Part shown: positions 1 through 9,943 of the stretch, in pieces
Numbering within the stretch: position 1 is the stretch's first letter
Layout of the letters: every line of letters begins with the position of its first letter
NCBI GenBank assembly: GCA_011056835.1
Contig: DSDU01000046.1
Coordinates: 1 to 34,111, forward strand
Length of the DNA: 34,111 nucleotides
Direction of reading: 5' to 3'
Source of the DNA: Deltaproteobacteria bacterium
GTDB taxonomy: Bacteria; Desulfobacterota; Syntrophia; Syntrophales; UBA6807
Notes under the pieces: generated by a model
The model's input: the letters and a program-made list of their open reading frames with translations, nothing else
Databases searched by the model: none
What the model was told of the DNA's origin: nothing
Made by a program: the position numbers and the translations under genes

Positions 1-1
1 A

Positions 2-62
2 CCTCCAAAAGAAAATTTTCTTCTGGAGGCCCATTGATAAATGGGCCGCGCGAATGCGCGGC
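2..62. repeat. Three abutting hairpins downstream of lysA
   Basis: Three inverted repeats follow each other with shared edges. Bases 2-29 form a 28-base near-perfect palindrome (13 of 14 pairs). Bases 28-34 pair with 41-47 (7 bp, loop TGATAA). Bases 45-51 pair with 56-62 (7 bp, GC-rich, loop GAAT). They lie 60-120 bases beyond the lysA stop in the direction of its transcription. None is followed by a T-tract on the minus strand, so a classic intrinsic terminator is not obvious. They could be a 3' processing or stabilising structure or a dispersed palindromic repeat. The pairing is seen directly; the role is inference. Confidence 0.6.
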
Positions 63-122
63 AAAGTCAAGTATTTTTTATAAATTTTAACCATTATTTT
101 ACGGGGAGACTCTAAACTCTAG

Positions 123-1391
123 TTATCCGTTCACGCCTGCGAAAAAAGAGGGAATCGCTTCGCCTTTCACAATATCTCCATACGTTTCCCGCCGTCTGAT
201 GACGTAATACCGGTCGTCCTTGACCAGTACTTCCGCAACCCTGGGCCTGGAATTGTAATTCGATGCCATGGTAAAACCATAGGCACCGGCACTCATAACC
301 GCCAGAAGATCGCCCCGCTCGAAACGAGGAATGGTGCGTTTCCTCGCCAGGTAATCTCCGGACTCGCATATAGGACCGACAATATCGGCATCAAAATGAT
401 CATCCGACTTCTCAACAACAGGCTGTATGGCGTGATATGAACCATACAGGCTGGGACGGATGAGATCATTCATCCCGGCATCGACAATGACGAAGTGCTT
501 TTCACTGCTTACCTTGGTGTAGAGAACTTCCGACACAAGGATCCCGGCATTTCCGATAACGACTCTCCCGGGCTCAAAGACCAAGGTACAGTCAATATCT
601 TTCGTCCGCCTTATGATCTCCTCGGCATACTCCGTCGGATGGGGGGGGGTTTCTTCCTTATACGTAATCCCAAGACCTCCCCCGAGATCAAGGTACCGTA
701 TATCGATACCGTCCTTTCGAAGACATCGTATGAGGTTTGTCAGCCGATCGAGGGCGTCGAGAAACGGAGACATTTCAGTGATCTGCGATCCTATATGGCA
801 GTCAACCCCCACGATATCAAGGTGTTCAAGTTCTCGTGCACGACGATACTGGTAACGTGATTTATTAATATCGATGCCGAACTTGTTTTCTTTCAAGCCG
901 GTGGATATATGGGGATGAGTCATGGGATCGACATCGGGATTCACCCTGAGGGATATTCTGGCTTTGCGCCTCAGTTCACCGGCACAGGCGTTGATCACCT
1001 CAAGTTCCTGTTCCGATTCCACATTGAACATCAGTATGTCGCTCTCAATGGCATAGCGGATTTCGTCCACTCGTTTCCCCACACCTGAATAGACAATCTT
1101 TCCAGGATTGACACCAGCCAAGAGCGCTCGATAGAGTTCTCCTCCCGATACGATATCGACGCCACCCCCCATGCCCGCCAGCATGCTCAGAATAGCAATA
1201 TTTGAATTCGCCTTTACCGAAAAACAGATGATATGGGGAACCGGGGCGAATGCCTCATCGAAAACGTTGAAGTGTCGTTCAATGGTTCTATAGCTGTAAA
1301 GGTATAAAGGTGTGCCGACATCTCGTGCTATCATTGATACGGGTACTTCCTCACACCATAATTCACTGTCTTTATAGTGGAAGTAATTCAT
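123..1391 (-). CDS. lysA: Diaminopimelate decarboxylase
   Basis: A cytoplasmic PLP enzyme that decarboxylates meso-diaminopimelate to L-lysine, the last step of lysine synthesis. The protein is 422 aa, normal for the family. The PLP lysine lies in FSVKAN (about K60), glycine-rich phosphate-binding segments follow, and the substrate-binding CESGD motif is near residue 340. I chose the ATG at 1391 because MNYFHYKDSEL matches the usual family N-terminus. A TTG three codons upstream (1400) is also open. It is the last gene of the arginine operon, 30 bases after the lipoprotein gene. A run of nine C (coding strand; positions 641-649) encodes part of a Thr-Pro-Pro stretch and is a possible slippage site. 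Confidence 0.96.
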   Translation of the reverse strand: MNYFHYKDSELWCEEVPVSMIARDVGTPLYLYSYRTIERHFNVFDEAFAPVPHIICFSVKANSNIAILSMLAGMGGGVDIVSGGELYRALLAGVNPGKIVYSGVGKRVDEIRYAIESDILMFNVESEQELEVINACAGELRRKARISLRVNPDVDPMTHPHISTGLKENKFGIDINKSRYQYRRARELEHLDIVGVDCHIGSQITEMSPFLDALDRLTNLIRCLRKDGIDIRYLDLGGGLGITYKEETPPHPTEYAEEIIRRTKDIDCTLVFEPGRVVIGNAGILVSEVLYTKVSSEKHFVIVDAGMNDLIRPSLYGSYHAIQPVVEKSDDHFDADIVGPICESGDYLARKRTIPRFERGDLLAVMSAGAYGFTMASNYNSRPRVAEVLVKDDRYYVIRRRETYGDIVKGEAIPSFFAGVNG

Positions 1392-1421
1392 AGCCTCCAA
1401 TTCCTCACCATGTTGTAACCG

Positions 1422-1868
1422 TTATGGAAATACTATATCAGCGCGATTGGATTCGTCACTGCAGATTTGTGATTCAGTGCAGGTAACCACCACATATGAG
1501 TAAGAATACCCATTCCTTACGTCTGAGTCTCGATAGGTCAGGCCGTTTCCTCCGGCCCGCTTCAGTCTTGGACTTTTATAGGGCAGTTGATCGATAAGAA
1601 CATATTCGCGTGGGCAGGTGAGGCATTCATCTGTTTTGAGTTCGCTTTTCAATATACGATATTTCACATCCTCACGCTCACCCTCACTAGCCGTCCAGCT
1701 TACATCGATTCCGTGTCCCCCGATACGGGCCTTCACATCGAAAACAACGCCGGGCTTGATGCTGCGGGGACACACAGGATCGTTTTTTTTGCCGCAACTC
1801 CTGGCAAAAAGCATTGTCACCGTAACGATGACGATAAGTCCGATCCTCAGGATGAGTCCCCTAGCCAA
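1422..1868 (-). CDS. Small exported lipoprotein-like protein between argH and lysA
   Basis: A 148-aa protein with a hydrophobic N-terminal segment (about residues 3-22) and then CGKKNDP, a pattern common after the lipidated cysteine of small lipoproteins. The preceding ARS is a weak lipobox, so lipidation is likely but not certain. The mature part looks like one fibronectin type III-type beta domain (VSWTAS near residue 57, then YRDSDVRNGYSYSYVV near the end) with several cysteines. It starts at a TTG that overlaps the argH stop by 8 bases, behind a GGAGG/AAAGGAG region, so it is translationally coupled. Geobacter-type genomes carry a similar lipoprotein gene at this same place between argH and lysA (recalled, not searched). 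Its role is unknown. Confidence 0.75.
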   Translation of the reverse strand: MARGLILRIGLIVIVTVTMLFARSCGKKNDPVCPRSIKPGVVFDVKARIGGHGIDVSWTASEGEREDVKYRILKSELKTDECLTCPREYVLIDQLPYKSPRLKRAGGNGLTYRDSDVRNGYSYSYVVVTCTESQICSDESNRADIVFP

Positions 1869-3243
1869 TCTCCTTTATCCTCCGCATAACCATTTCTTGC
1901 GATGTACCGCCCGGGATATTTCGAGCGTTGACGGATCGTTCCACGTCCACCCGCTCAAAAACATCATCGGCAAAACCGTCGTAAAACCGCTTGAATTCCT
2001 CTATTGTCAATGATTCCAACGTTTTTGCGTTTTCAATACAATATGAAACAAGGCGTCCCACGATCTCGTGGGCATCCCGAAAGGGCACACCATTCATAAC
2101 AAGATATTCGGCAATATCAGTAGCTGTGGAAAATCCCCTTTTCGCCTCGTTCAGCATTTTCTCCCGTTTAAAGGTAATTTTCTCCGTCATCCCGGAGAGA
2201 ACGGAAAGACATCCCGCCAGAGTATCAACGGTATCGAAAAGAGGTTCCTTATCTTCCTGCAGATCCCTGTTATACGTCATGGGCAACGCTTTCAGGATTG
2301 TCAGAATCGACACCAGGTTCCCGTAAATGCGGCCTGTCTTGCCCCGTATCAACTCAGCCACATCGGGGTTTTTCTTCTGCGGCATAATACTGCTGCCCGT
2401 CGTGTAGGAATCGGATATTTCAACGAAACCTACTTCCTCTGTCGACCAGATAACCATTTCCTCGCAGAACCGGCTCATGTGCATCATCAGCAGGCTGGCG
2501 GCAAATATGAATTCTGCAATAAAATCACGATCCGCCACTGCATCCATGCTGTTCTTCGTTATATCGGGAAACTGCAAAAGTTCAGCGACATATGCCCGGT
2601 CAAGAGGAATGCCCGTGCCGGCAAGAGCTGCCGAGCCGAGGGGCATGATATTGATGCGCTTATAACATTCTTCAAACCTTGCTTCATCGCGGTTGAACAT
2701 CTCCCAGTATGCCAGGAGATAGTGAGAAAGCAGGACGGGCTGAGCTTTCTGCATGTGGGTGTATCCTGGCATGATGACGCCGATCTCCGCTTTTGCCATC
2801 GCAAGAAACGACGATTTGAGCCGTCGTAGTAACTCAATGATTGTCTTCACCTCATTCCGGAGATACAGCCGTATGTCGAGACAGACCTGGTCATTCCTGC
2901 TCCGCCCCGCGTGAAGCTTTCCTCCCACGTCGCCGACACGGCTGATGAGGGATCGCTCGACGGCCATGTGAATATCCTCATCTTCAATGGAGAAGTCAAA
3001 TGTCCCCTCCTCTATGTCGGCAAGAACGTCGGTAAGGCCTTGGACTATCGTTTTTTCATCTGCGGCGGATATTATCTTCTGTTTGGCCAGCATCTTACAG
3101 TGGGCGATACTGCCTTCGATATCATGTCGATAGAGCCGCCGATCATAGTGTATCGATGCGGTAAATTCCTCTACCAGCCGGTCCGTTGATTCTTTGAAGC
3201 GTCCGTCCCAGGGTTTCTTTTTCGTCGTCATAATTACGCGCAC
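1861..3243 (-). CDS. argH: Argininosuccinate lyase
   Basis: Splits argininosuccinate into arginine and fumarate, the final step of arginine synthesis; a soluble homotetramer of the fumarase/aspartase superfamily. At 460 aa it is full length. The superfamily signature GSSIMPQKKNPD is at residues 283-294 with the catalytic serine, and GYTHMQ near residue 160 carries the second conserved catalytic region. The chosen start is GTG at 3243, which has GGAG 4 bases upstream; an ATG at 3231 (MTTKKK) gives a more typical N-terminus but has no well-placed ribosome site. argG ends 31 bases upstream. Confidence 0.97.
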   Translation of the reverse strand: MRVIMTTKKKPWDGRFKESTDRLVEEFTASIHYDRRLYRHDIEGSIAHCKMLAKQKIISAADEKTIVQGLTDVLADIEEGTFDFSIEDEDIHMAVERSLISRVGDVGGKLHAGRSRNDQVCLDIRLYLRNEVKTIIELLRRLKSSFLAMAKAEIGVIMPGYTHMQKAQPVLLSHYLLAYWEMFNRDEARFEECYKRINIMPLGSAALAGTGIPLDRAYVAELLQFPDITKNSMDAVADRDFIAEFIFAASLLMMHMSRFCEEMVIWSTEEVGFVEISDSYTTGSSIMPQKKNPDVAELIRGKTGRIYGNLVSILTILKALPMTYNRDLQEDKEPLFDTVDTLAGCLSVLSGMTEKITFKREKMLNEAKRGFSTATDIAEYLVMNGVPFRDAHEIVGRLVSYCIENAKTLESLTIEEFKRFYDGFADDVFERVDVERSVNARNIPGGTSQEMVMRRIKEIG

Positions 3244-3274
3244 TCAGCTCCGTGACTGCTTTCAACCCCCTGTC

Positions 3275-4480
3275 TTATCGTTTCAGCAGTGCCTGGATTC
3301 TCATTCTCAGAGCATTCAATTTGATGAATCCGGTCGCATCTTTCTGATCGTATACCTGATCCGTATCAAAGGTGGCAAAATCCTCACTATACAGCGAATT
3401 GGGAGATTTACGACCGACAATGATGCAATTCCCCTTATAGAGCTTAACACGAGCAGTTCCGGTTACGTTTTTCTGCGTTTCGTCAATCAGCTTCTGCATG
3501 ACTTCCATTTCCGGTGCATACCAGAATCCGTTATAGACAAGCTGTGAATATTTCGGAGTGAGGGAATCCCTCATGAGCATTACTTCCCGGTCCATGGTGA
3601 TTGACTCAACGGCACGATGAGCGGCCCACAGTACCGTTCCCCCCGGGGTTTCGTACACACCGCGAGACTTCATTCCCACAAAACGGTTTTCCACCATATC
3701 CACTCGTCCGACACCATTTGCACCGGCAAGGATGTTCATTCTTTCCAGAAGCGAAGCCGGCGATAGCCTTTCTCCGTCAATGGCCACGGGATTTCCAGCC
3801 TCGAAATCAATTTCCACGTAGGTCGGCTTATCCGGCGCTTTTTCGGGAGACACCGACAGGACGAATATCTCTTCCGGAGGTTCGGCCCACGGATCTTCGA
3901 GAATACCGCCTTCGTGTGAGATATGCAGGAGATTTCTGTCCTCACTGTAAGGTTTCTTCTTTGTTATGGTTATCGGGATATTGTGCTCTTCCGCATAATC
4001 AATCATGGCATCCCGTGATCTGAGTGTCCATCGATCGTCTTTCCAGGGAGAAATAATTTTGATATTCGGCTCCAGAGCATAGTACGTCATTTCGAACCGA
4101 ACCTGATCGTTTCCTTTCCCGGTTGCGCCGTGGCATACCGCATCGGCACCTTCCTGCCGGGCAATTTCAATCTGCCGTTTAGCGATGAGAGGTCGTGCCA
4201 GTGATGTTCCCAGAAGGTAGGTGCCTTCATATATTGCATTTGCTCTCAAAGAGGGGAAAACAAAATCACGGACGAACTCTTCCCTTAAATCATCGACATA
4301 GATCTTATCTGCTCCCGTATTAATGGCTTTCTCCTCAAGACCGTCGAGTTCCTCTTTCTGTCCCACATCTGCTGCAAAACAGATCACTTCACAATCAAAG
4401 ACATCAATCAGCCATCGCACGATAACGGAAGTGTCGAGTCCTCCTGAATAGGCCAGCACAACTTTTTTTACCCCACTCAT
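3275..4480 (-). CDS. argG: Argininosuccinate synthase
   Basis: Joins citrulline and aspartate using ATP to give argininosuccinate. The 401-aa protein is standard length for the type I family. The N-type ATP pyrophosphatase loop SGGLDTS is at residues 12-18, followed by the conserved AADVGQ and [10 protein letters not shown] segments that bind ATP, citrulline and aspartate. The ATG overlaps the argF stop (ATGA, 4 bases), and its ribosome site, GGAGGA, lies inside the end of argF, so the two are translationally coupled. Nothing is missing or broken. Confidence 0.98.
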   Translation of the reverse strand: MSGVKKVVLAYSGGLDTSVIVRWLIDVFDCEVICFAADVGQKEELDGLEEKAINTGADKIYVDDLREEFVRDFVFPSLRANAIYEGTYLLGTSLARPLIAKRQIEIARQEGADAVCHGATGKGNDQVRFEMTYYALEPNIKIISPWKDDRWTLRSRDAMIDYAEEHNIPITITKKKPYSEDRNLLHISHEGGILEDPWAEPPEEIFVLSVSPEKAPDKPTYVEIDFEAGNPVAIDGERLSPASLLERMNILAGANGVGRVDMVENRFVGMKSRGVYETPGGTVLWAAHRAVESITMDREVMLMRDSLTPKYSQLVYNGFWYAPEMEVMQKLIDETQKNVTGTARVKLYKGNCIIVGRKSPNSLYSEDFATFDTDQVYDQKDATGFIKLNALRMRIQALLKR

Positions 4481-5403
4481 TGTATTTTTCGTCCTCCTAT
4501 AAGAATCTCCATGACCGCCTTTTGAACATGGAGCCTATTCTCTGCTTGATCAATAACCACCGAATGCGGTCCATCCAGGACATCATCGGTTATTTCTTCT
4601 CCCCGATGAGCCGGAAGACAGTGCATGATGAGAGCATCTTTTCCGCCGTAAGCCGTCAATTGACTATTTACCTGATAATCTTTAAAAATGATATTTCTTT
4701 CTTCCTGCTCCGCTTCCTGTCCCATACTGGCCCACACATCCGTGTAGATAACATCGGCGCCGGCGACGGCATTCGCCGGTTCACGGAACAGGAATACACC
4801 ATGAGAAGCCTCGGCCACCCCTCTCTTGAAAATCGCTTCATCGGGGTCATATCCCTCAGGGCAGGCCAGCCTCAGGGCAAAGGGAAGTTTTGCCGCCGCA
4901 TTGATCCATGAATTGGCAATATTATTTCCGTCGCCGACATATGCCACGGTCAAGCCTTCATATCGGCCCTTCCTCTCTATGATCGTAAAGAGATCACTGA
5001 TAATCTGGCATGGATGGAGCAGATCGGTGAGACCGTTGATAACGGGAATCGTTGCATTGGCGGCGAAATCCTCGACCCATTCCTGTGCAAAGGTTCTGAT
5101 CATGACTCCGTCGAGATACCGTGACATGACACGGGCTGTATCGGCAATCGTTTCGCCCCTTCCGAGCTGAATATCCCGGCGACTGAGAAACATGGCGATG
5201 CCTCCGAGCTGAAACATGCCCACTTCAAAAGAAAGACGCGTTCTCGTTGACGACTTGTCGAATATCATGCCAAGTGTCTTGCCTGCCAGAGGGGTATACA
5301 AGATGCCATCCCTGGCCTTTTGTTTTAATGACTCCGACCGCTGAAATATTTCTTCAAAGTCTGATTTTTCCAGATCGTACAGGCTCAAAAAATCTTTTTT
5401 CAT
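4477..5403 (-). CDS. argF: Ornithine carbamoyltransferase
   Basis: Transfers the carbamoyl group from carbamoyl phosphate to ornithine, making citrulline. The carbamoyl-phosphate loop SSTRTR is at residues 51-56, HPCQ at 130-133 and the ornithine-side HCLP at 261-264, so both catalytic halves are intact. Length is 308 aa, as in the anabolic trimeric enzymes. The gene sits between argD and argG with ATGA overlaps on both sides, so it is cotranslated in the arginine operon. The placement in a biosynthetic cluster argues for an anabolic rather than catabolic role. Confidence 0.97.
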   Translation of the reverse strand: MKKDFLSLYDLEKSDFEEIFQRSESLKQKARDGILYTPLAGKTLGMIFDKSSTRTRLSFEVGMFQLGGIAMFLSRRDIQLGRGETIADTARVMSRYLDGVMIRTFAQEWVEDFAANATIPVINGLTDLLHPCQIISDLFTIIERKGRYEGLTVAYVGDGNNIANSWINAAAKLPFALRLACPEGYDPDEAIFKRGVAEASHGVFLFREPANAVAGADVIYTDVWASMGQEAEQEERNIIFKDYQVNSQLTAYGGKDALIMHCLPAHRGEEITDDVLDGPHSVVIDQAENRLHVQKAVMEILIGGRKIQ

Positions 5404-6590
5404 GCGTTGCCCATCACCTCATCGAGTACTTCAACTACCATATCAACATCGTCCCTGGTTATAATAAGAGGAGGAACAAATCTCAGAATATTACCGTTGG
5501 TACAGTTGATCAGAACACCCTTTTCCATCGCCCGTTCGACAATGGTGTCGCCGGCAATTGACAGCTCAATGCCCACAATCAATCCTCGTCCCCGAACATC
5601 GACAATAATGTCGTGGTCTTCCTTGAGATGTTTCAGCCTGTCAAGAAAGTACGAGCCGACGGCCTTACAGTTGTCGAGGACTCCTTCATTGAGTATCGTG
5701 TCGATCGTGATCAGACATGCCGCCATTCCGAGGGGGTTCCCGCCAAACGTGGATGCGTGGTTTCCCGGAACAAAGGCTGCTGCCGCCGCATCCGTAGCAA
5801 GCATGGCTCCCACGGGGAACCCGTTTCCCAGAGCCTTCGCAAGTGTCATGATATCGGGGTTTATCCCGCTCTGTTCGTAGGCGAAGAGCGTTCCCGTCCG
5901 TCCCATTCCAACCTGGACTTCGTCTAAGATCAGAAGAATTCCCTTGTCATCGCAGAGGCGTCGCAGACGCCGCAGATAATCATCGTCCGGGATGACGATA
6001 CCTCCCTCGGCCTGAATCGGCTCCACCATGACGGCGCAGGTATTCTCAGTAATTGCTTTTTCCACCGCGGATACATCGTTGAAGGGAACATATCGAAAAC
6101 CTTCCGGAAGCGGATCAAAACCCAGTTGAAACTTCCTCTGCCCTGTTGCAGTCACCGTTGTGAGGGTGCGGCCGTGAAAGGAGTTTTCCATGGTAATGAT
6201 CTCAAATCTCTTGCCGCCCATGATTTCATGACCGTACTTTCTGGCAAGCTTGATGGCCGCTTCATTTGCCTCGGCTCCGCTGTTGCAGAAGAATGCCTTA
6301 TCAGCAAACGAAAGCGTCACCAGGCGTTCTGCTACATGTATCTGTGGTTCGATATGATAGAGATTAGACACATGGCTGAGCGTCTCCGCCTGATTCCGAA
6401 TCGCCTCCGCTATGGCGGGATGAGAATGACCGAGACTGCACACGGCAATACCCGCCACGAAATCGAGGTATTCCCTGCCATTGGAATCCCATACTCGCGC
6501 CCCCTCCCCCTTTACGAGAACAATTGGAATGCGCCGATAGGTGTTCATTATGTACTGACTTGAACGTGCTAACAGTTCCTCCGTTGTCAT
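5400..6590 (-). CDS. argD: Acetylornithine aminotransferase (class III, PLP)
   Basis: Converts N-acetylglutamate semialdehyde and glutamate to N-acetylornithine and 2-oxoglutarate; members often also act as succinyl-diaminopimelate aminotransferase, which would fit the lysA gene in the same operon. The 396-aa protein has the PLP lysine at about K252 (LAKALGNG), the ring-nitrogen aspartate at about D223 (ILDEVQVGMGRTG), and NSGAEANEAA near residue 103 for cofactor phosphate. The stop overlaps the argF start (ATGA), and argB ends 50 bases upstream. The position between argB and argF favours ArgD over other class III transaminases. Confidence 0.96.
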   Translation of the reverse strand: MTTEELLARSSQYIMNTYRRIPIVLVKGEGARVWDSNGREYLDFVAGIAVCSLGHSHPAIAEAIRNQAETLSHVSNLYHIEPQIHVAERLVTLSFADKAFFCNSGAEANEAAIKLARKYGHEIMGGKRFEIITMENSFHGRTLTTVTATGQRKFQLGFDPLPEGFRYVPFNDVSAVEKAITENTCAVMVEPIQAEGGIVIPDDDYLRRLRRLCDDKGILLILDEVQVGMGRTGTLFAYEQSGINPDIMTLAKALGNGFPVGAMLATDAAAAAFVPGNHASTFGGNPLGMAACLITIDTILNEGVLDNCKAVGSYFLDRLKHLKEDHDIIVDVRGRGLIVGIELSIAGDTIVERAMEKGVLINCTNGNILRFVPPLIITRDDVDMVVEVLDEVMGNA

Positions 6591-6640
6591 TGCGCCGCAC
6601 CTTTCCTCGATGATTTCCCTTCGTGTTTACCCTCTCTTGT

Positions 6641-7588
<948 letters not shown>

Positions 7589-7605
7589 TCATTAACGGCG
7601 AATGA

Positions 7606-8985
7606 TTATAATACATACCTGCTCAAATCCTCATCCTCTACGATATCTTCCAGTTTTTTACGTACATACTCGGCATCGATGACCACGTCTTTCTCACTCA
7701 TATCGGGAGCATCAAATGATATATCTTCGAGGAGTGATTCCATGACCGTATACAGACGACGGGCGCCGATATTCTCCATCCGCTCATTGACGATGAAGGC
7801 GACCTCTGCAATTTCTTCAATGGCATCATCCTGAAACACCAGGTCGATTCCTTCCGTCGCCATCATCTCGCGGTATTGCTTCATGAGCGCATTATGAGGT
7901 TCCGTAAGTATCCGCACAAAATCATCTTTAGAAAGAGGATCAAGTTCCACCCGTATCGGGAAGCGTCCTTGCAGTTCCGGTATCAGATCTGACGGTTTTG
8001 AGAAGCTGAACGCTCCCGCCGCAATAAAGAGGATGTGGTCGCTTCTTACCATGCCGTACCGTGTATTCACGGTAGATCCTTCAACGATCGGCAGGAGATC
8101 TCTCTGAACCCCCTCACGGGAAACATCGGGACCACCGGAGGTATCGCTCCCAACAATTTTATCAATTTCGTCAAGAAAAATAATCCCGGACTGTTCAACC
8201 CGTTCCACCGCCGTCCTTGTCACCTTATCCATGTCCACCAACCGCTGGGCCTCTTCTTCTACAAGAATGTCCATGGCTTCCGATACGTTCACTTTTCTCT
8301 TTTTCTTTTTGCGGGGAAACATATTCCCGAACATTTCCTTGATGTTCAGACCCATATCTTCGACACCGCTTGACGAAAATATCTCTATCATCGGGCCGGT
8401 GCTGCTCTCAGTCACTTCCAGATCAACAACTCTTTCGTCGAGTTTGCCGCTCCGAAGCAGCCGGCGCAACTTCTCCCGCGTCTCATTGACAGGAACGACT
8501 TCCCCATCATGAGATATGTCCACAATGGGACTTTCCGATGCCGCCGCTTCCCGTTCAGCGTGTCGTGATGGGAGCAGAACATCAAGAAGCCGTTCTTCCG
8601 CTAATTCCATTGCCTTGTTCTTGACGGCTTCCTGCTCCTCCGATTTCACCATGTTAATTGACAGTTCTAAGAGATCACGAATCATGGATTCCACATCCCG
8701 ACCGACGTATCCCACTTCGGTAAATTTGGATGCCTCGATCTTCAGAAAGGGAGAATTATCAAGCTTTGCAAGTCGGCGGGCGATTTCCGTCTTTCCAACA
8801 CCCGTTGGGCCTATCATAATGATATTTTTGGGTGCGATTTCCTCCCTGAGTTCATCAGAGACATTCTGGCGTCTCCAACGATTTCTCAGGGCAATAGCAA
8901 CCGCCCTCTTTGCGTCGTCCTGTCCGATGATATATTTATCCAGCTCAGAAACAATTTCTCTCGGTGTCAAGTTTTTTGGTGACAT
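7606..8985 (-). CDS. hslU: HslU, ATPase subunit of the HslUV protease
   Basis: The AAA+ unfoldase that feeds substrates to the HslV peptidase. The 459-aa protein has Walker A GPTGVGKT (59-66), a Walker [10 protein letters not shown] near residue 270, the inserted I-domain between them, and an AAA+ C-terminal domain ending LSRYVL. HslU needs a free C-terminal tail to dock on HslV, and this one keeps the family form. The ATG has GGAG 6 bases upstream. Unusually, hslV lies 367 bases upstream rather than directly adjacent. argB follows 65 bases downstream. Confidence 0.98.
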   Translation of the reverse strand: MSPKNLTPREIVSELDKYIIGQDDAKRAVAIALRNRWRRQNVSDELREEIAPKNIIMIGPTGVGKTEIARRLAKLDNSPFLKIEASKFTEVGYVGRDVESMIRDLLELSINMVKSEEQEAVKNKAMELAEERLLDVLLPSRHAEREAAASESPIVDISHDGEVVPVNETREKLRRLLRSGKLDERVVDLEVTESSTGPMIEIFSSSGVEDMGLNIKEMFGNMFPRKKKKRKVNVSEAMDILVEEEAQRLVDMDKVTRTAVERVEQSGIIFLDEIDKIVGSDTSGGPDVSREGVQRDLLPIVEGSTVNTRYGMVRSDHILFIAAGAFSFSKPSDLIPELQGRFPIRVELDPLSKDDFVRILTEPHNALMKQYREMMATEGIDLVFQDDAIEEIAEVAFIVNERMENIGARRLYTVMESLLEDISFDAPDMSEKDVVIDAEYVRKKLEDIVEDEDLSRYVL

Positions 8986-9208
8986 ACGAAACTCCGCATA
9001 TTATGTATAAAAAGCTACTCCGCAACAAGCACACGCAGGCACAGCACGAAACGAGCCGGGCACAACCACCCCGAAAGCCCCGTTCAGATATCAACTGCCG
9101 TCGCAATTCTTTCTGCAGGCTCCCCCTGTCTTATCGCCGTTTCACAGGCAGGATTACCGGCGACCCGGGAGCCAATGTCACCTGCTTCTTCCTTCCCCTG
9201 CCGAAGCG

Positions 9209-9228
9209 AAAAAAGTGCTATATAGCAC
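9209..9228 (-). terminator. Palindrome with T-run, possible weak terminator after hslV
   Basis: GTGCTATATAGCAC (9215-9228) is a perfect 14-base palindrome. Read on the minus strand it is followed at once by TTTTTT, as in an intrinsic terminator. The stem is only 5 bp with a 4-base loop, so termination would be weak; the same palindrome could equally be an operator for hslU. The sequence is certain; the role is inference. Confidence 0.35.
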
Positions 9229-9257
9229 ATACGTATAAAAATAAAAACTATCCTCTT

Positions 9258-9284
9258 AAAACTCATCGCTAAAAAATGAGTTTT
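9258..9284. repeat. AT-rich inverted repeat downstream of hslV
   Basis: AAAACTCAT (9258-9266) pairs with ATGAGTTTT (9276-9284) across a 9-base loop; on the plus strand it runs into further T residues. It is AT-rich and would be a weak hairpin. It lies about 70 bases past the hslV stop in the direction of transcription, so it may contribute to 3'-end formation. Confidence 0.35.
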
Positions 9285-9352
9285 TTATCGGTTTCAAGAA
9301 AATTTTTTCGGGGATTTCTGTTGAGCGTTTAAGAAGCCGCCGTCAATACGCG

Positions 9353-9937
9353 CTACAATCTTTTTTTAATTCCCTTTTTGTTGGTATTCTCTTCTACTTC
9401 CGTTGTGTCTATTTCTTCAATGGTTATATTATTGTTGGTGTAAATACAGATACCCGCTGCAATGTTCATAGCCTCCTTGGCTATCTCCGATGCATCTAGA
9501 TCGGAGTATCGTATGAGAGCGCGGGCCGCCGCCAGGGCATAAGGTCCCCCGGAGCCGACCGCCATGACCTCATCATCGGACTCGACTACATCTCCGTTTC
9601 CTGAAATAATCAGCGACCTGTCCTGACTGACGGCGATCATGAGCGCCTCAAGGTGCCGCAGAACCCGATCGGTTCTCCAGTCTTTCGCCAGTTCAACCGC
9701 TGATCGGAGAAGATTTCCGCCGAATTGTTCGAGTTTCTGTTCAAACCGTTCAAAAAGGGTAAAGGCGTCGGCAGTGGCTCCTGCAAAACCGACAACGACT
9801 TTATTATGATATAACCGACGAACCTTTCTCGCGCCATGTTTCAATATGGTTACATCAAGCGTCACCTGACCATCGCCCGCCACCGTAACTTTTCCTTTGT
9901 GTCTCACCGCCAAGATGGTCGTTCCTCTCATATTCAT
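9353..9937 (-). CDS. hslV: HslV, proteolytic subunit of HslUV
   Basis: The proteasome-beta-like threonine peptidase that forms dodecamers with HslU. The processed N-terminal threonine is T6 (MNMRG before TTILAV), followed by the conserved [21 protein letters not shown] near residue 127 is the usual family segment. At 194 aa it is longer than typical (about 175-180) because of a lysine-rich tail after TTEVEEN. The ATG at 9937 is the first possible start, as an in-frame stop lies three codons upstream; a GGGAGG lies 13 bases before it, farther than ideal. It follows xerC by 6 bases, so the two are cotranscribed. Confidence 0.97.
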   Translation of the reverse strand: MNMRGTTILAVRHKGKVTVAGDGQVTLDVTILKHGARKVRRLYHNKVVVGFAGATADAFTLFERFEQKLEQFGGNLLRSAVELAKDWRTDRVLRHLEALMIAVSQDRSLIISGNGDVVESDDEVMAVGSGGPYALAAARALIRYSDLDASEIAKEAMNIAAGICIYTNNNITIEEIDTTEVEENTNKKGIKKRL

Positions 9938-9943
9938 GTGTCT

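Larger units (their letters stand above)
8986..9352. other. Long hslV-hslU intergenic region without a convincing gene
   Basis: No supported gene is present in these 367 bases. The part next to hslV (about 9200-9350) is AT-rich; the middle (about 9030-9200) is richer in GC. It contains a 14-base perfect palindrome at 9215-9228 and an inverted repeat at 9258-9284 (described separately). Just upstream of hslU on the minus strand, TTGTTG - 17 bases - CATAAT forms a poor promoter match that would leave a very short leader. The region may therefore uncouple hslU from hslV transcription. Confidence 0.5.

Noticed and set aside
2068-2829. 253-codon plus-strand frame opposite argH
   Set aside because: Antisense shadow of a clearly conserved gene; composition is not protein-like.
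9084-9266. 60-codon minus-strand frame with a hydrophobic start between hslV and hslU
   Set aside because: No ribosome site, its start lies inside an inverted repeat, and the second half has no protein-like pattern.
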